NCBI RefSeq assembly: GCF_026262505.1
Contig: NC_067204.1
Location: 9,147,797-9,211,796 of the forward strand
Direction: 5' to 3'
Length of the DNA: 64,000 nt
Origin: Trichomonas vaginalis G3
Lineage: Eukaryota; Parabasalia; Trichomonadida; Trichomonadidae
Shown: one piece after another, positions 27,653 to 38,490 of the stretch
Numbering within the stretch: position 1 is the stretch's first letter
How the letters are laid out: the number at the start of each line of letters is the position of its first letter
Position numbers and translations under genes: made by a program
Notes under the pieces: generated by a model
The model's input: only the letters and a program-made list of their open reading frames with translations
What the model was told of the DNA's origin: nothing
Databases searched by the model: none

Positions 27653-29398
27653 ATGGATTTTACGAATGGTCCATTAACAGCTCAACTTGATTTAAAAAAT
27701 CAAAAAATGTTATTAAGTCTATTCGATTCTACGTTTGCTACTAATAAAAATGCGAATTGGGAAAATGAATTAGAAAAATTACCTGATGAGGAACTAAAAA
27801 GGCTAATTGAAATAGAATCTGCAGAACTAGAGAAATTAGTCAATGAAAATAATGAAATTAGGCAAGAAATCGAAAAAACTGATTCATATTTTAAAGAAAA
27901 GCGAAATATTTTTGGCGAAAGTTTCAAAAAGCTTATGGAGGACAAAGCTGACCTACAAATACGAAAGGATTCTGCAACATTTGATTACAAAATAAAAATT
28001 CATGAATTAGAATTCGAAGACAAGCAACTTGATGACGAAATTAAGCAACTACAAGAAGAATTATTGAAATTACGTGTTGAAAATCGCCCAATACATCTCC
28101 AAGGCGTTTGGAAATTCAAAGCAGAGAAAATTGCTGAATTTGCCAGCGGAGTTTTAGAAGAAGTAACAGAAAAATCAGACTTTTTAGACAAGCCAATTGA
28201 AATTAATACAGAAATATCATCAAAATCCGAAACGCCATGCAATCTTTTAAATGATTATCCAATTGTGAACAAATTAGCCTCTTTTATCAACACTTCATCT
28301 GTACCAGAACCACAACCACCGAAATTCCGTCAAAATACTAGAAATCCATTCATTAATGATGAGATGATAAAAGTAATTGAAGAACTAAAGCAAAAGAAGC
28401 AATTAAAACAACCAGAACCTAAAATTGTTCCACAGACAACTCCAGAACAGCACCAACAACAATAGCAATCTACAATTTCTCAAAATCCTGTAAATTCTTC
28501 TTCAACTCAACAAAGATCAATATCAACACCAACAATCACGTCAAGTTTGACTCCTTCTCAACCGATTTCTTCACAAAATCAACAAATAAAACAAAATCCA
28601 TCAAATACAAAGCAAAACATGCAACAAAAGCAAAACAATACTTATGACAAACAAATTAAATACCAACAGATACAATTTTCTCAACAAAAACAACAATATA
28701 ATCAATATCTTCAACAAAAGCAAAATATTCCAGTTCAACCACCAAACCAACGAGAATACCAACATATCCCACAACAAAAAATTGCAATTTCCCATCTTAC
28801 ACCTAAGATTTCTGAAATCCAAATTCCAAAACAGCCAAAACCTCCTATGATGCCACAACAAAGTAACATAAGTCATCCTGTTAATGTTCCACGTCCAAAT
28901 CAACTTCCTGTTCAGTCAAATCAAATTATTCCACCAAATTATTTGCCTCCGAACATTCAGAAGGACAAAACCGCCGACAAATCGTTACAGGACATAACCG
29001 ACAGGCTAAAATCCCAATACTTTGAATTACAAAAATTTAGCCAGCAACAGAGCCAAATTGCGCAGAGAATGCCTATAGGACAGACTAACATCAATATAAA
29101 TCAACCAAAAAAGAGAGGAAGAAAGAAGAAAAATCCTCAATTATCAGATGATGGTGAACATTTTGAGCAACAGAACCCCGCAGTACCTCAGATTAACCAA
29201 GCGATGCCACAGATGAATCAGACAATGCGCCCTATTATTTTTCCATATGTAAATTCACAATTTCCTCAAAATCCGACAGTTTTCCAGCAAAATGCAATTC
29301 CAAAACCTCAGATTGCATATAATTTACCACAAGGATATCAAAATAGAAGTAATAGCCTCCCAATAAACCCAATGCCTCCGAAAAACAATAAACATTAA
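27653..29398 (+). CDS. Coiled-coil/Gln-rich protein with internal TAG, AT-hook-like C terminus
   Basis: The start is taken at ATG 27653 (MDFTNGPLTAQLDLKN), right after TCATCAAA. Residues 35-165 form a long coiled coil (DKQLDDEIKQLQEELLKLR). A single TAG at 28463-28465 splits the frame; the next 311 codons remain open in the same frame to 29398 and are extremely rich in Gln, Asn and Pro. The tail has a basic KKRGRKKKN stretch like an AT-hook or nuclear signal. The stop sits in CAA TAG CAA TCT, close to the known leaky UAG-CAR-YYA context of tobacco mosaic virus. So the gene may give a short 270-residue form and a read-through form of about 580 residues. A mutated Gln codon (CAG to TAG) is the simpler alternative. 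Confidence 0.65.
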
Positions 29399-29844
29399 CA
29401 TATTTCATTTGTTTTTAATTTATGTATATATTTACAACTCAATTCTAATAATATCTTTTATCCTTCACTCCTTTTTCAATCTTTTGCAATTTTGGTTTAT
29501 TCTCCTTCTTTATACCAACAGATAGCCTAATAATTGGAATATGAAAATGTGAATTACAATTGCGAAATCATCATTCTGATATAAAATAGAGCAATTATAA
29601 AAATATCTAGTTTAAATCTGTAATATTTCAGTTCAAACCTTTATGATCGCATGCACATCAGCATTTTTCACATTATTATGATAAATATTTGATGTCATGA
29701 TCTGATTAATCCAATATCTTTTCAAATTAACATATTAGGTTACCTAATTTGCAATCCATTTCAAGATAAAATTCATAAAGAAAAGCAGTATGTATTTTAA
29801 AATGAATTTTTCATTTTATTACAAAAGAAATGTATTCAAAAAAT
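29399..29844. other. Convergent intergenic region, nothing recognised
   Basis: AT-rich DNA between the 3' ends of two converging genes. No supported frame or repeat. Confidence 0.6.
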
Positions 29845-30423
29845 TTATTCTTGGTCTTTGGTCTGAACAAGTGCGGAGATAAGATATGACTGACGGCGAA
29901 TAGTATCTTCTGATGATTCCTGTGCAAGTCCAGCATCCATAACTTTTTGTATTAAATTATTTACGTCTGCAATTGTACCTTGAAGTTTTGACGAATCAAT
30001 AGAAAGGTTCTGTGATTCAATGCATGATTCTGTAAGCTGGGAAATGCTTTGGCTAATTGCATCTACAATCTTGAGAGTCATTTGGCCGGATTTAGTACTA
30101 GACATTGGTGTGTCGGGTGCATTTTCAAGAACTGAGCGGATGATTGAAGATGTCTCCTGAGCTTCAGAAGCAGCAACAAGTAAAGCTGTCTTTTGGGATG
30201 ATAACTTACTCTTTAATTCAGCGCGCTTTTGTTCAATAGCAAGTAATTCTGCATTTGTTTGTGCAACATCTTTAAGAAGTTGACGTTGTCTTTCGATTAA
30301 TTCTTGTTGATATTGAGAAACTTTGGTAAGAACAGCATTTTCTTCTGTAACCTTCTTTTCATTCTCGTTAATTCTCTGAATCATCTCATCCATTTTAGGT
30401 GGTGCTTGGGATTTCGAATCCAT
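29845..30423 (-). CDS. Coiled-coil protein, unknown
   Basis: 192 residues. Residues 10-95 form an unbroken heptad-rich coiled coil (ENAVLTKVSQYQQELIERQR, TNAELLAIEQKRAELKSKL). The rest is helical and ends LISALVQTKDQE. No membrane or catalytic features are seen. The start is ATG 30423 (MDSKSQAPPKMDEM); the sequence just before it, TTTTGTCAATGG, is initiator-like. Cytoskeletal or vesicle-tether roles would be possible, but nothing in the sequence decides it. Confidence 0.65.
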   Translation of the reverse strand: MDSKSQAPPKMDEMIQRINENEKKVTEENAVLTKVSQYQQELIERQRQLLKDVAQTNAELLAIEQKRAELKSKLSSQKTALLVAASEAQETSSIIRSVLENAPDTPMSSTKSGQMTLKIVDAISQSISQLTESCIESQNLSIDSSKLQGTIADVNNLIQKVMDAGLAQESSEDTIRRQSYLISALVQTKDQE

Positions 30424-30714
30424 TGACAAAAAATTACTAAACGGTTACATTTTCTATCGGCGTGTAGCATCTCAAGAAATATCTAGACGTACAATATATC
30501 AAACTCAAGATTGCATCGATATCAAATCAGTTTGCTATCTCATCAAAATCATTATCAAAGCTGTCTAGATGAAACTATCTCTTCAATTTTTGTTGATCAC
30601 AACTTATTTGGAGAATTGTGAGGCCAATATATGCATTTCTACTTTAGCTTTCCAAAACAAAATTAATAATGTGTAATCAACATTTGTTTCAAAACTTAAG
30701 TGACATTTTCGCCA

Positions 30715-31800
30715 TGCGGAAAAAGAAGTTTGGCTGTTTCTTCATTTCCAAAGAAATAGTATAACAAAGGGCAGTGTTTCATGCACTATCTTCTTCATTG
30801 ATAGGCGCACCATGTGAAATAAGAATTTCAGCCATTTCTTTACTATTATCAATCGTTGCAATATGAAGTGGGGTTCTTCCACCTTCATCTTTTTGATTGA
30901 TACTTGAACCATGTACAATATGAAATTCTGCTATATCTGCTTTATTTTTAAGAACTGCAGTATGAAGAGCGGTTTTTCCATATTCTTATTCTCATCATCA
31001 GAAATAAGAATTATAGCTGTTTCTTTACAATTATTTTCTGCCGCATAATGAAGAGGTGTTTTCTACATGTCCATCTTTATAATTGACATTTGCCCAAAAT
31101 GAAAGAAAATACTCGCAGTGGGATGTAATATCCAACATAGCTGATTTAATAAAGCAGTTTTTAAAATCATTTGTTTGAACAAGATTATTAAAAATGTTTC
31201 AAGATTAATAAAATCTATACAATCAAGTAAATTGATCTATAGATAGTTCTTATTCATCAAGAATGTAACAAAATCAATGTTGTGCGAAATAATTGCACAT
31301 TCCAAAGATTCATTATTTAGCTTTTTATATTTCGAGGATGTTTTATTGTCGTCTGGAAAAAGTGACAAAATTATTATTGTCGTCTAAAAAGGTGACAAAT
31401 TATTATTGTCGTCTGGAAAAGTGACAAAATTATCATTGTCGTCTAAAAAATAGATTTTTCAAGCATGTTTCGGTACCTAAATAAAGGAAGAACATCAATT
31501 CCATCTATGTATATAGTATGCAAACACGCATGATATATGGAGTAGCTCTTTATCTGGCTAAAAATCCTATTATTTGAAAATTCGCATTGTCGTCTAAAAC
31601 CGCCAGACGACAATAATAATACCCCTTATATTTCAAACATTCACTCAATATCTCTTGATTTCCTCCCAAAAATGAACGTCGAAGACATGTTCAATTCATT
31701 TTTGAGCTGAATTTTGTTCTGAATAATATAACAATCAACTACTCCGTGATAACAACATAATTCAAGTAACGAATATCCTTTGTCATATATCGGATATATT
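30715..31800 (-). pseudogene. Ankyrin repeat gene relic, interrupted
   Basis: Read on the minus strand, the DNA gives ankyrin fragments (ETAKLLF, TALHYAAE-like pieces) in several frames with many stops. Near 31630 it gives EILSECLKYK, matching the same place in the pseudogene at 3728-5035. A 292-bp MITE splits it at 31334-31625. It is older and more decayed than the other ankyrin copies here. Confidence 0.7.
31334..31625. mobile_element. MULE-like MITE with 9-bp target duplication
   Basis: The 9-bp TTATATTTC lies on both sides (31325-31333 and 31626-31634). The ends are inverted repeats of about 23 bp: GAGGATGTTTTATTGTCGTC at the left, and GGGGTATTATTATTGTCGTC at the right on the minus strand, with an identical inner block TTATTGTCGTCTGG. 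Next to the left end the ATTGTCGTCT-RRAAAAGTGACAAA unit is repeated about four times in tandem. A 9-bp duplication fits Mutator-like elements, which are known from T. vaginalis. The element lies in an ankyrin relic and has no coding capacity. Confidence 0.75.
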
Positions 31801-31926
31801 CACTGATTTTCAAAGAAAAAAAAAGATACCAAATGCGATAGAAACTAGTAACATTTTGTTCATACATCAAGAAATGGATAAAAAGAAATGTTAACACGAA
31901 TCATTATATAACTGAGTAGTTATTTA

Positions 31927-33175
31927 TTACAATTTGAGATGTTTTGGGTATTTCTGGCATCTACCTTTTGGTTGGTCATCAGCTCTTTTACGGATATATT
32001 CTATGACATCTTCGAAGTCTTTGATTTGATTATTCATGTACTTCTGGTAAATTGTGGCTGCACCAATAGATTCAGCCTTCATTGGATTTAAGGCGGATTT
32101 GATCTTTCCTAGGAAGATATCTTCAAGTTTATCCTTAACAGCTGGGATCATACTGGAACCACCGACAAGCAATACGCTATCGATGTTAAATGGTTCGAGA
32201 CCAGCTGCTTTGAGGGCAGAATGAATTGGAGTTGGGATTTGTTCAAGAATTGGCTCAATTAAGTTGTTGAGCTTAGTAACTCTAATCTTGACATTAAGAT
32301 TTTGGCCATTGTAAAAGTATGGAACAGTAATCTGTGTGTTATCCATTGAGCTAAGTGCTATCTTTGCTTCTTCAAAATGCATAACATGTTTTTCTTGTTG
32401 TTTGGATCCTTTGGATTAAAATCAGAATTCTTCTTCTTCTTGAATTGTTCAATGCAATAGTCAGCGACGATTTTATCTATATCTGCGCCACCTAAGTTTG
32501 AGTTACCAGCGACAGCCTTGACAATGAATACCTGACCATCAATGTAAACGATGGAAGTATCGAGTGTACGAGCGCCAAAGTGGAAAACTAACAAATGAAT
32601 TTTATCCTTTGGTTAGATGTTGTTGTAGGCGATGACGGCAGCTGTTGGTTCGCTGAGGAACTTGCGGATATTTAAGTTGGCGATTCTTGCAGCTGTTTTG
32701 TGCATCGTTGAAGTAAGCTGGAACTGTAATGACGCAGTCTGTTGCTTCTTGGCATGTATAGTTCTTGTATGTATACTTTACATGTTCTAACAAGAAACCG
32801 AGGATTTCTTCGGGCATGTATTTCTTGCCGTCAACTACGATTAATGGATTATCATTTACGTCAGGTTGAATTTTGAAACCAACATTCTCCAACAGTTCCT
32901 GAACTGAACAATCGTGATATTTATGACCGATCAAATGTTTAACTCCGAAAATTACTCTTTCTGGATATTTATACATCTGATCTTTTATGGTATCTCCAAA
33001 TGCTACTGAACCTCCTTCTTGAATCATAACGTAGGAAGGGAGAAAATTTATTCTTTGGAAATTGAGAGGTACAATAGCATTCCTTTCTGTGTGAGTATAT
33101 GCAATGTGGTACAACTATTGTAGATGTACCAAATTTTCCAAGACATAGTACGGCATTTTTTTTGTCAGGCATCAT
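31927..33175 (-). pseudogene. HSP70 pseudogene
   Basis: Fragments in at least three frames give HSP70 in the right order. A degenerate N terminus (LGKFGTSTIVVP, for GIDFGTT) is followed by DCVITVPAYFNDAQN, then LDTSIVYIDGQVFIVKAVAG with NLGGADIDKIVADYC, then LLVGGSSMIPAVKDKLEDIF. It ends after the nucleotide-binding domain; the substrate-binding domain is missing or unrecognisable. Frame changes lie near 32360-32390, 32595-32610 and 33110. It cannot make a working chaperone. Confidence 0.85.
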
Positions 33176-33825
33176 GAGATGGTTGATAAAATCTGAATAT
33201 TTAATATTAGCACGTATATTAAAGCTAGACTTTATAGAAAGAATGTTTTCAAATTGATTGTTCCAGCAATGAGAAGATTACCCTAAATGGAACTGCAGAT
33301 CGCAGTACGGAATAGGTACAATAGTAAATATTAGCATGATATGCTATTCCGGTGAAGATTCATTGCAAATTAACTACTTTGAACTTCTAGAACTAATTCT
33401 ATTATATCAAAAAAACTGACATTTGAAATTATGTTCAAATTATTGCCAAAAAACGTTAGAAAGGATATTAATAACTTAAAGATAATAGTTAAGAATTTCT
33501 CATGCCGATTTTTAATGTATTCAACTTTCAATTCTTTGAACTTCAAAAATATCACAAATTTGAGAACGATATCTTATTGAATTTTTTTAGAAGGAAAGGA
33601 ATTTCATCATGGCACTATTAATATTTAAATTTCAATTTTTTGATAATTACTTCAAGATAGAATATAACCGTCCATTGAAAAATTTCATGAAGGAAAAGCT
33701 GCACATGACACTAACAATTATTAATATCAAATTTTTACAAGTGTGTTATAGTTTCGTCAATTTTTCTGTACAATTCACAAAAGAACAAATTCTCAAAAAA
33801 AAATTTTTTTGGACTGCCTTCATCA
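33176..33825. other. Intergenic or lost 5' part of RhoGAP gene
   Basis: A + strand frame at 33609-33857 ends by running into the RhoGAP gene in another frame, across an A9-T7 homopolymer at about 33795-33810. The true N terminus of the RhoGAP protein may therefore begin upstream. Otherwise nothing is seen. Confidence 0.4.
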
Positions 33826-34527
33826 ATGACAAGGACTTCTTTACAAGTCCCTGTTGAATACCTACCGACAACGGCAGATCGAATTCCGTGCTTTCTTCCT
33901 GTTCTATGCGACTTTATTAGGAAGAATATAACTTCTGAAGGAATTTTTAGGAAAAATGGAAATAAAGAAAAAATCAAAAGAATTAACATTGCATTATCCC
34001 AGCATGTTCCAAAAATACCAGACGATGCAGATATTGATGATGTTGCTGAATTTTTGAAAACATGGCTTTTTAAATTACCGGTTCCTCTAATCCCCGAAAG
34101 CATTTACAACCAATCATATATTCCCAATGATGCAGAATCTGTTGTAACTCTTGTTGAAAGGCTGCCCCTTGTGAATAGGAGGTGCTTAGCCGTAATTTTA
34201 TCAATTTTCAAAGCGGTAATCGATAACCAGAACCAAAATAAAATGACCATGTCAAACTTGGCTATATGCGTTGTTCCGGCTTTAACCCACAACTCAAATG
34301 CTTATACTGTTCCGTTCCAATTTGAAACAATTTATTCAAAATGTATTTCTCACTTCAACAAAGATGAATCCGACTTCGTATTTAAGACTCAGGATGTATG
34401 CCCGAGACTCAATAACTACATTCCAAGAGCACGCCTGCAATCGCGCAGGATTCACGATTGGAAGCGTCAAAATATTCAGTTTTACTCAAAAGAAGAATTG
34501 GAAAGTATTTCTACTGAAAATACATAG
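33826..34527 (+). CDS. RhoGAP-domain protein
   Basis: 233 residues. The RhoGAP domain begins near LQVPVEYLPTTADRIPCFLP. SEGIFRKNGNKEKIKRI carries the arginine finger (Arg in GIFRK), which enters the GTPase site and speeds GTP hydrolysis by Rho-family proteins. DVAEFLKTWLFKLPVPLIPE is the conserved KxxLRxLPxPL helix and MTMSNLAICVVPAL the N-L-A-x-x-x-P block. Beyond the domain there is only a short basic tail. ATG 33826 gives a domain without its usual first lines; reading backward in the same frame gives FFGLPSSMTRTSLQVPVEY up to an A9-T7 run, so either a longer start or a frameshift is likely. Confidence 0.75.
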   Translation: MTRTSLQVPVEYLPTTADRIPCFLPVLCDFIRKNITSEGIFRKNGNKEKIKRINIALSQHVPKIPDDADIDDVAEFLKTWLFKLPVPLIPESIYNQSYIPNDAESVVTLVERLPLVNRRCLAVILSIFKAVIDNQNQNKMTMSNLAICVVPALTHNSNAYTVPFQFETIYSKCISHFNKDESDFVFKTQDVCPRLNNYIPRARLQSRRIHDWKRQNIQFYSKEELESISTENT

Positions 34528-35845
34528 CGAACCTCAAGATTTTAACGGAGTTTCACTTTTCAATATTTTTATTATGTCTGTTTTGTAAATCATCGATTGT
34601 TTGGATCCTTTTTCTTTTTTACAACTTGTTATTTCTTTCGGTAGAAAATAAGCTTTTGTCCGTGAAAAGATAGTCCACATTTCAGCTGAATGTCATTTTC
34701 GATTTTAAAATTAATGATTTAGAATGCGTACAAACCATTATTGTTATTATTCAATATTTTGTTCGATCAAATTGAGAAAATTATTTGAAAATAATTCATT
34801 ATTTTTTTGAGAGAATTTGACTATATATTCAAAATCAAGGTTGTGGAATACTTCTAAGCTTTTTGGAATTCAAACATGAAATAAACATGCGGAAAGATGA
34901 TACATATTTTGGTTTTAAATCTTAATTCACAAGTTGAAATTGAGTCATCTTTATTTCGCTTCTATCGGAAAATAATAATATTGTATATTTGTATGCTCGT
35001 GTCATACATGTTAATTTCACAAGTAAATTACCGATTTGAAGATGAAATCAGAACTTCCATGAAATTAATGTGTATTGATACCATATTAAAGGTGATACTG
35101 TAATAAACAGAAATTCATCAAAAGTGACAGCTCTCAATTTTTTGACATTTGTAAATTCTAAATTGAATGAGAAAAATGAAATAATACTAAGCATAATACA
35201 ATATTCTAGATTTAATTATAATTAGGGAAAAGTTAGTTTTGAGAGTACTTTTCATAGGCATATAGAATGAAATCTTCTGAAAAATAATATCACATAAACT
35301 CATATTATTTTCTAATATATAACTATTTGATATAAAAATCAAATTCAATGATCTGAAAAGCGAAGGATAAACCTCAAAATTTACGAATATAAGGAGTGGG
35401 AATATAATGCTTATCTATCATAAAACCATATGAAATATCAATTTTTGCTTTACGCCTAATTTTTGACGACAATTAGCAAAAAATGTTAAATGTTAACACT
35501 CAGTCCATTTGAATATGAAAAATAAAATTGACTTTGATTAAATGTTTTTATTTATCATGCAATTCTTCTTGCGACCAAAGATTTGAATAAAAGTTCAAAA
35601 AATAAGATAGCTTAAAAAATAATATACGGTAGTGTTTACTAATAGATGAATAGTATATAAATTCTATTAAAATGGATTTGATCCAAAAAAATATATAAAA
35701 TTTGATCATAAATAAAATCGTTTTAAATTACTTCTTCATTTAAATTATAACAATTATTTTTGGTTTTATATTTTTTTGTCATGGTTTGGTTAGTTTCTCC
35801 CTTGGACATCAACCAAAAATTATCAAACATACGATTATTTTTGAT
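34528..35845. other. Long intergenic region, nothing recognised
   Basis: 1.3 kb of very AT-rich DNA between converging genes. A 68-codon frame at 34897 has no support. No RNA gene or clear repeat. Confidence 0.5.
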
Positions 35846-36184
35846 TCAAATGCTGTTTGTGTAAACTTTAGAAACTATTGAGGAAATAGATGAAAGTCCA
35901 ATCCATGCAAGCTTTCCGCGTTCGATGTTTTGACAAACGCCTAATGAAGTCAATAGATTAAATAAATCGTACACGCGATGGTGCTGGACGCCATACTGTT
36001 TTGCAATATTAATTATGTTGATATTCGATGGCTTGGTCTGCTCAAGATCATTGACAATTTGTTTATATGATTCGGTCAATGAACTTGTGAGCTTTTCTTT
36101 TGACCTATACATTTTCATCTTTGCTTCATGAAGTTCGAATCTTTCTGGGATTGAAATCGGAATCGTGCGGACAGTTTCAAACAT
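35846..36184 (-). CDS. Small E2F/DP-like winged-helix protein
   Basis: 112 residues, almost all one domain. SLTESYKQIVNDLEQ, then NINIINIAKQYGVQHHRVYD and LFNLLTSLGVCQNIERGKL with AWIG match the E2F/DP DNA-binding fold: helix, then the recognition helix with R-x-YD, then LxxLGV, then the beta wing ending in W-x-G. In E2F/DP the RRxYD arginines contact DNA; here it is HHRVYD, with one Arg kept. There is no dimerisation coiled coil or transactivation region, so it is far shorter than animal or plant E2F. It would bind DNA alone or pair with another small protein. The ATG at 36184 is the only sensible start. Confidence 0.65.
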   Translation of the reverse strand: MFETVRTIPISIPERFELHEAKMKMYRSKEKLTSSLTESYKQIVNDLEQTKPSNINIINIAKQYGVQHHRVYDLFNLLTSLGVCQNIERGKLAWIGLSSISSIVSKVYTNSI

Positions 36185-36794
36185 TTCTGTTCAATAAAAA
36201 AATATTTTGTAAATTGCGCAATTTTGAAAGAGCTGTTGCTCAATGAAAACCGCTTAAAAATCAAAAAAAACCGTTTTCATAGAAAAGGTTTTTTATTCCA
36301 TTAGATTTAACATCAAGTATCAAATAACTTTTATCGGAAAATAATAAGGCTTTTTGCCTCCGATAAAAAATTGAAAAGCGTAAGATAAAACATTTTATTG
36401 TTGAGCAAATCCAAGAGCCGAAAATACGTTCTTTAATAACAATAAACAAATGTACAGTAAAATTCATTCAACGATATCATTTTCAAATTTTAAGATATAT
36501 GCCGCTATTGTTAAATGGGTTTGTGTTAACATCAGGGGAGTGTTTATATTTCAATCAGAAAAATGATTCTTGCCTCATCAAAAATTCGATAAGAAATTAA
36601 AAAATGCGATTTCAGAACTAATTTCAAAACAAAATGATGTGCAATTAAAGTTTGTTTCCGCTTTTTAACAACTTGGCCGATTTTTGATCACGAATGAATG
36701 AAGACTATTGTTTCAGATGGATAAATAATGACGGTAATTGAAAAATAATTAGTCATATATTAATAGATGATAATATATAAACGATTAAGAACAT
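36185..36794. other. Intergenic, nothing recognised
   Basis: AT-rich DNA. GTTCAATAAAAAAATA on the plus strand near 36190 gives no clear initiator on the minus strand. Frames at 36261 (minus) have no support. Confidence 0.5.
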
Positions 36795-38186
36795 TTAATT
36801 AAACATAAAATTAATATTGCGCAAAAACTCAAAAGGATTACCGCCCATTTGATTTTGGAACAAATCAAATGGATCAACACCCGGCTCCTCATCATTCCCA
36901 TCAATCTTCGCTCGTTGTTGGGGATTAATTAAAACTTCATAAGCAGCATTAATTGCTGCCATCATTTTTTCAGCTTCTTCTTTCTTTTGTTTATCCGAAA
37001 ATTGGTCTGGGTGCCATTTTCGCACTAATTTTCTAAAAGCAGTTTTGATTTCTTCATCTGTTGCTGTTTTAGGGACACCAAGCAATCTATACAGATCTAT
37101 TCTTTGTGCTTTTGTTTTTAGTTCTTCAGCTTGTTTCATTCCTTTCATAGCATCTTGATTTCCTGGATCAATTGTCAAACACTGTCTGAAATCATAAGCA
37201 GCTGCATCTGGATCGTCGAGTTTAAGCATTATCATCCCTCTTTCAACAAAAGCAGATGGTAAATTTTGATTTTCTGAAAGGATAGAATTAATAGATTTCA
37301 AAGCTTGCTGATTAAGACCTTCTAGACGCAAAGAAGTGGAAGAAAGAACCCTTACTTTATAATATAAATTGGATTTTGAAGGACATATGTTAAGAACTGT
37401 CTTATTTAAACGTTTTACTGAAGAAATTAAATTTGTTGAGTTATTTTCTTCAATATTCTTATTTGCTGCATCAAATTCTCGTGTTATTGATGAAAGTGAA
37501 TTGAAAATTTTGCTGATATTTGATGGAACTCCTTGTTTTCTTCTAATTTTTTGGATATGTTCTCGACCTTCCTTAGTATTTCCATTACAGAAGATGGAAA
37601 TACCGTATCTATACTGGAGCTCGCCATCATCAGGGTATTTGTCCGCTAAAATGCGGATATGCTTTTGATATACATTCATTTCACCATTTTTCCAGGCAAG
37701 GTCGGTGCGTAAATATATGCCATGAATATACATAGGAGATATTTTAAGTATTTCGTCGAGAGCAACTATTAATTCTTGTTCTTTATTCTTCTTTGAAAAG
37801 GTTTCGACTTTTTTCAATAAATTATTTAATTGGGTTACGGTTTCCTTTTTAGACTTATCATTCAGTTTTCGTAGATCGGCTTCAGCATTCTTTGCATCGC
37901 CATTTAATATGTGGGCGTGAAATCTTAAATTATACGCTGTATTTATTTCGTCTTTTTTAAGAGAGTATGTAATAACCTTTGTTGAATCGTGTATTGTGTC
38001 GTTCGAAAATCCTAAATTAAATGCACATTGCGCTCTGAGAAGATAGACTTCGTTATCGGCTTTGTTTGAGTTAACAATATTGCTACATTCCTGGTAAGCT
38101 GCATACCATTGCCCAAATTGCATATACTGTCTTATCATTTGGGTGTTGATTCCTTTAATCGTCGTAACGAAGAAGGGAAACAACAT
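36795..38186 (-). CDS. TPR/J-domain co-chaperone (DNAJC3/P58IPK-like)
   Basis: About 463 residues. The start MLFPFFVTTIKG at 38186 is a short hydrophobic leader that could be an ER signal peptide. Residues 20-350 hold TPR-type helix pairs (AYQECSNIVNSNKADNEVYL, AFVERGMIMLKLDDPDAAAY). Near residue 370 a J domain follows: LYRLLGVPKTATDEEIKTAF, then KLVRKWHPDQFSD with the essential HPD, then INAAYEVLINPQQRA. It ends in a Phe/Gly/Asn tail (FDLFQNQMGGNPFEFLRNIN). TPRs followed by a C-terminal J domain is the layout of P58IPK, which delivers unfolded proteins to the ER HSP70 BiP. The cytosolic DNAJC7 is the alternative if the leader is not cleaved. Confidence 0.75.
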   Translation of the reverse strand: MLFPFFVTTIKGINTQMIRQYMQFGQWYAAYQECSNIVNSNKADNEVYLLRAQCAFNLGFSNDTIHDSTKVITYSLKKDEINTAYNLRFHAHILNGDAKNAEADLRKLNDKSKKETVTQLNNLLKKVETFSKKNKEQELIVALDEILKISPMYIHGIYLRTDLAWKNGEMNVYQKHIRILADKYPDDGELQYRYGISIFCNGNTKEGREHIQKIRRKQGVPSNISKIFNSLSSITREFDAANKNIEENNSTNLISSVKRLNKTVLNICPSKSNLYYKVRVLSSTSLRLEGLNQQALKSINSILSENQNLPSAFVERGMIMLKLDDPDAAAYDFRQCLTIDPGNQDAMKGMKQAEELKTKAQRIDLYRLLGVPKTATDEEIKTAFRKLVRKWHPDQFSDKQKKEEAEKMMAAINAAYEVLINPQQRAKIDGNDEEPGVDPFDLFQNQMGGNPFEFLRNINFMFN

Positions 38187-38490
38187 AAAATATGATTCAT
38201 ATTCAGTCAAATATGTTTATTCTTACACACATAAAAATGATTACCTGATAAAAATCTAAATTAAAAGTCTTTATCAGATTTCGAATCTTATTTTAAAATT
38301 CATGTTATTCTGGGATACCAATTGCTTCAAATTGTTTTGGGAAATGCAAGTACATTCAAAAAAATGGATCAAAAATATATTTTTCGGATTCGAGAAGAAA
38401 TATATTCAGACATAGTGCTATATCATCAATAATTAATACTAAATAATCAAAAACATCAATAATTTTATAATAATAATAAAAATAACAAAA

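Noticed and set aside
28463..28465. Reassignment of TAG to glutamine in this genome
   Set aside because: TAG ends several genes normally here (for example at 24555, 51735 and 55349), and parabasalids use the standard code.
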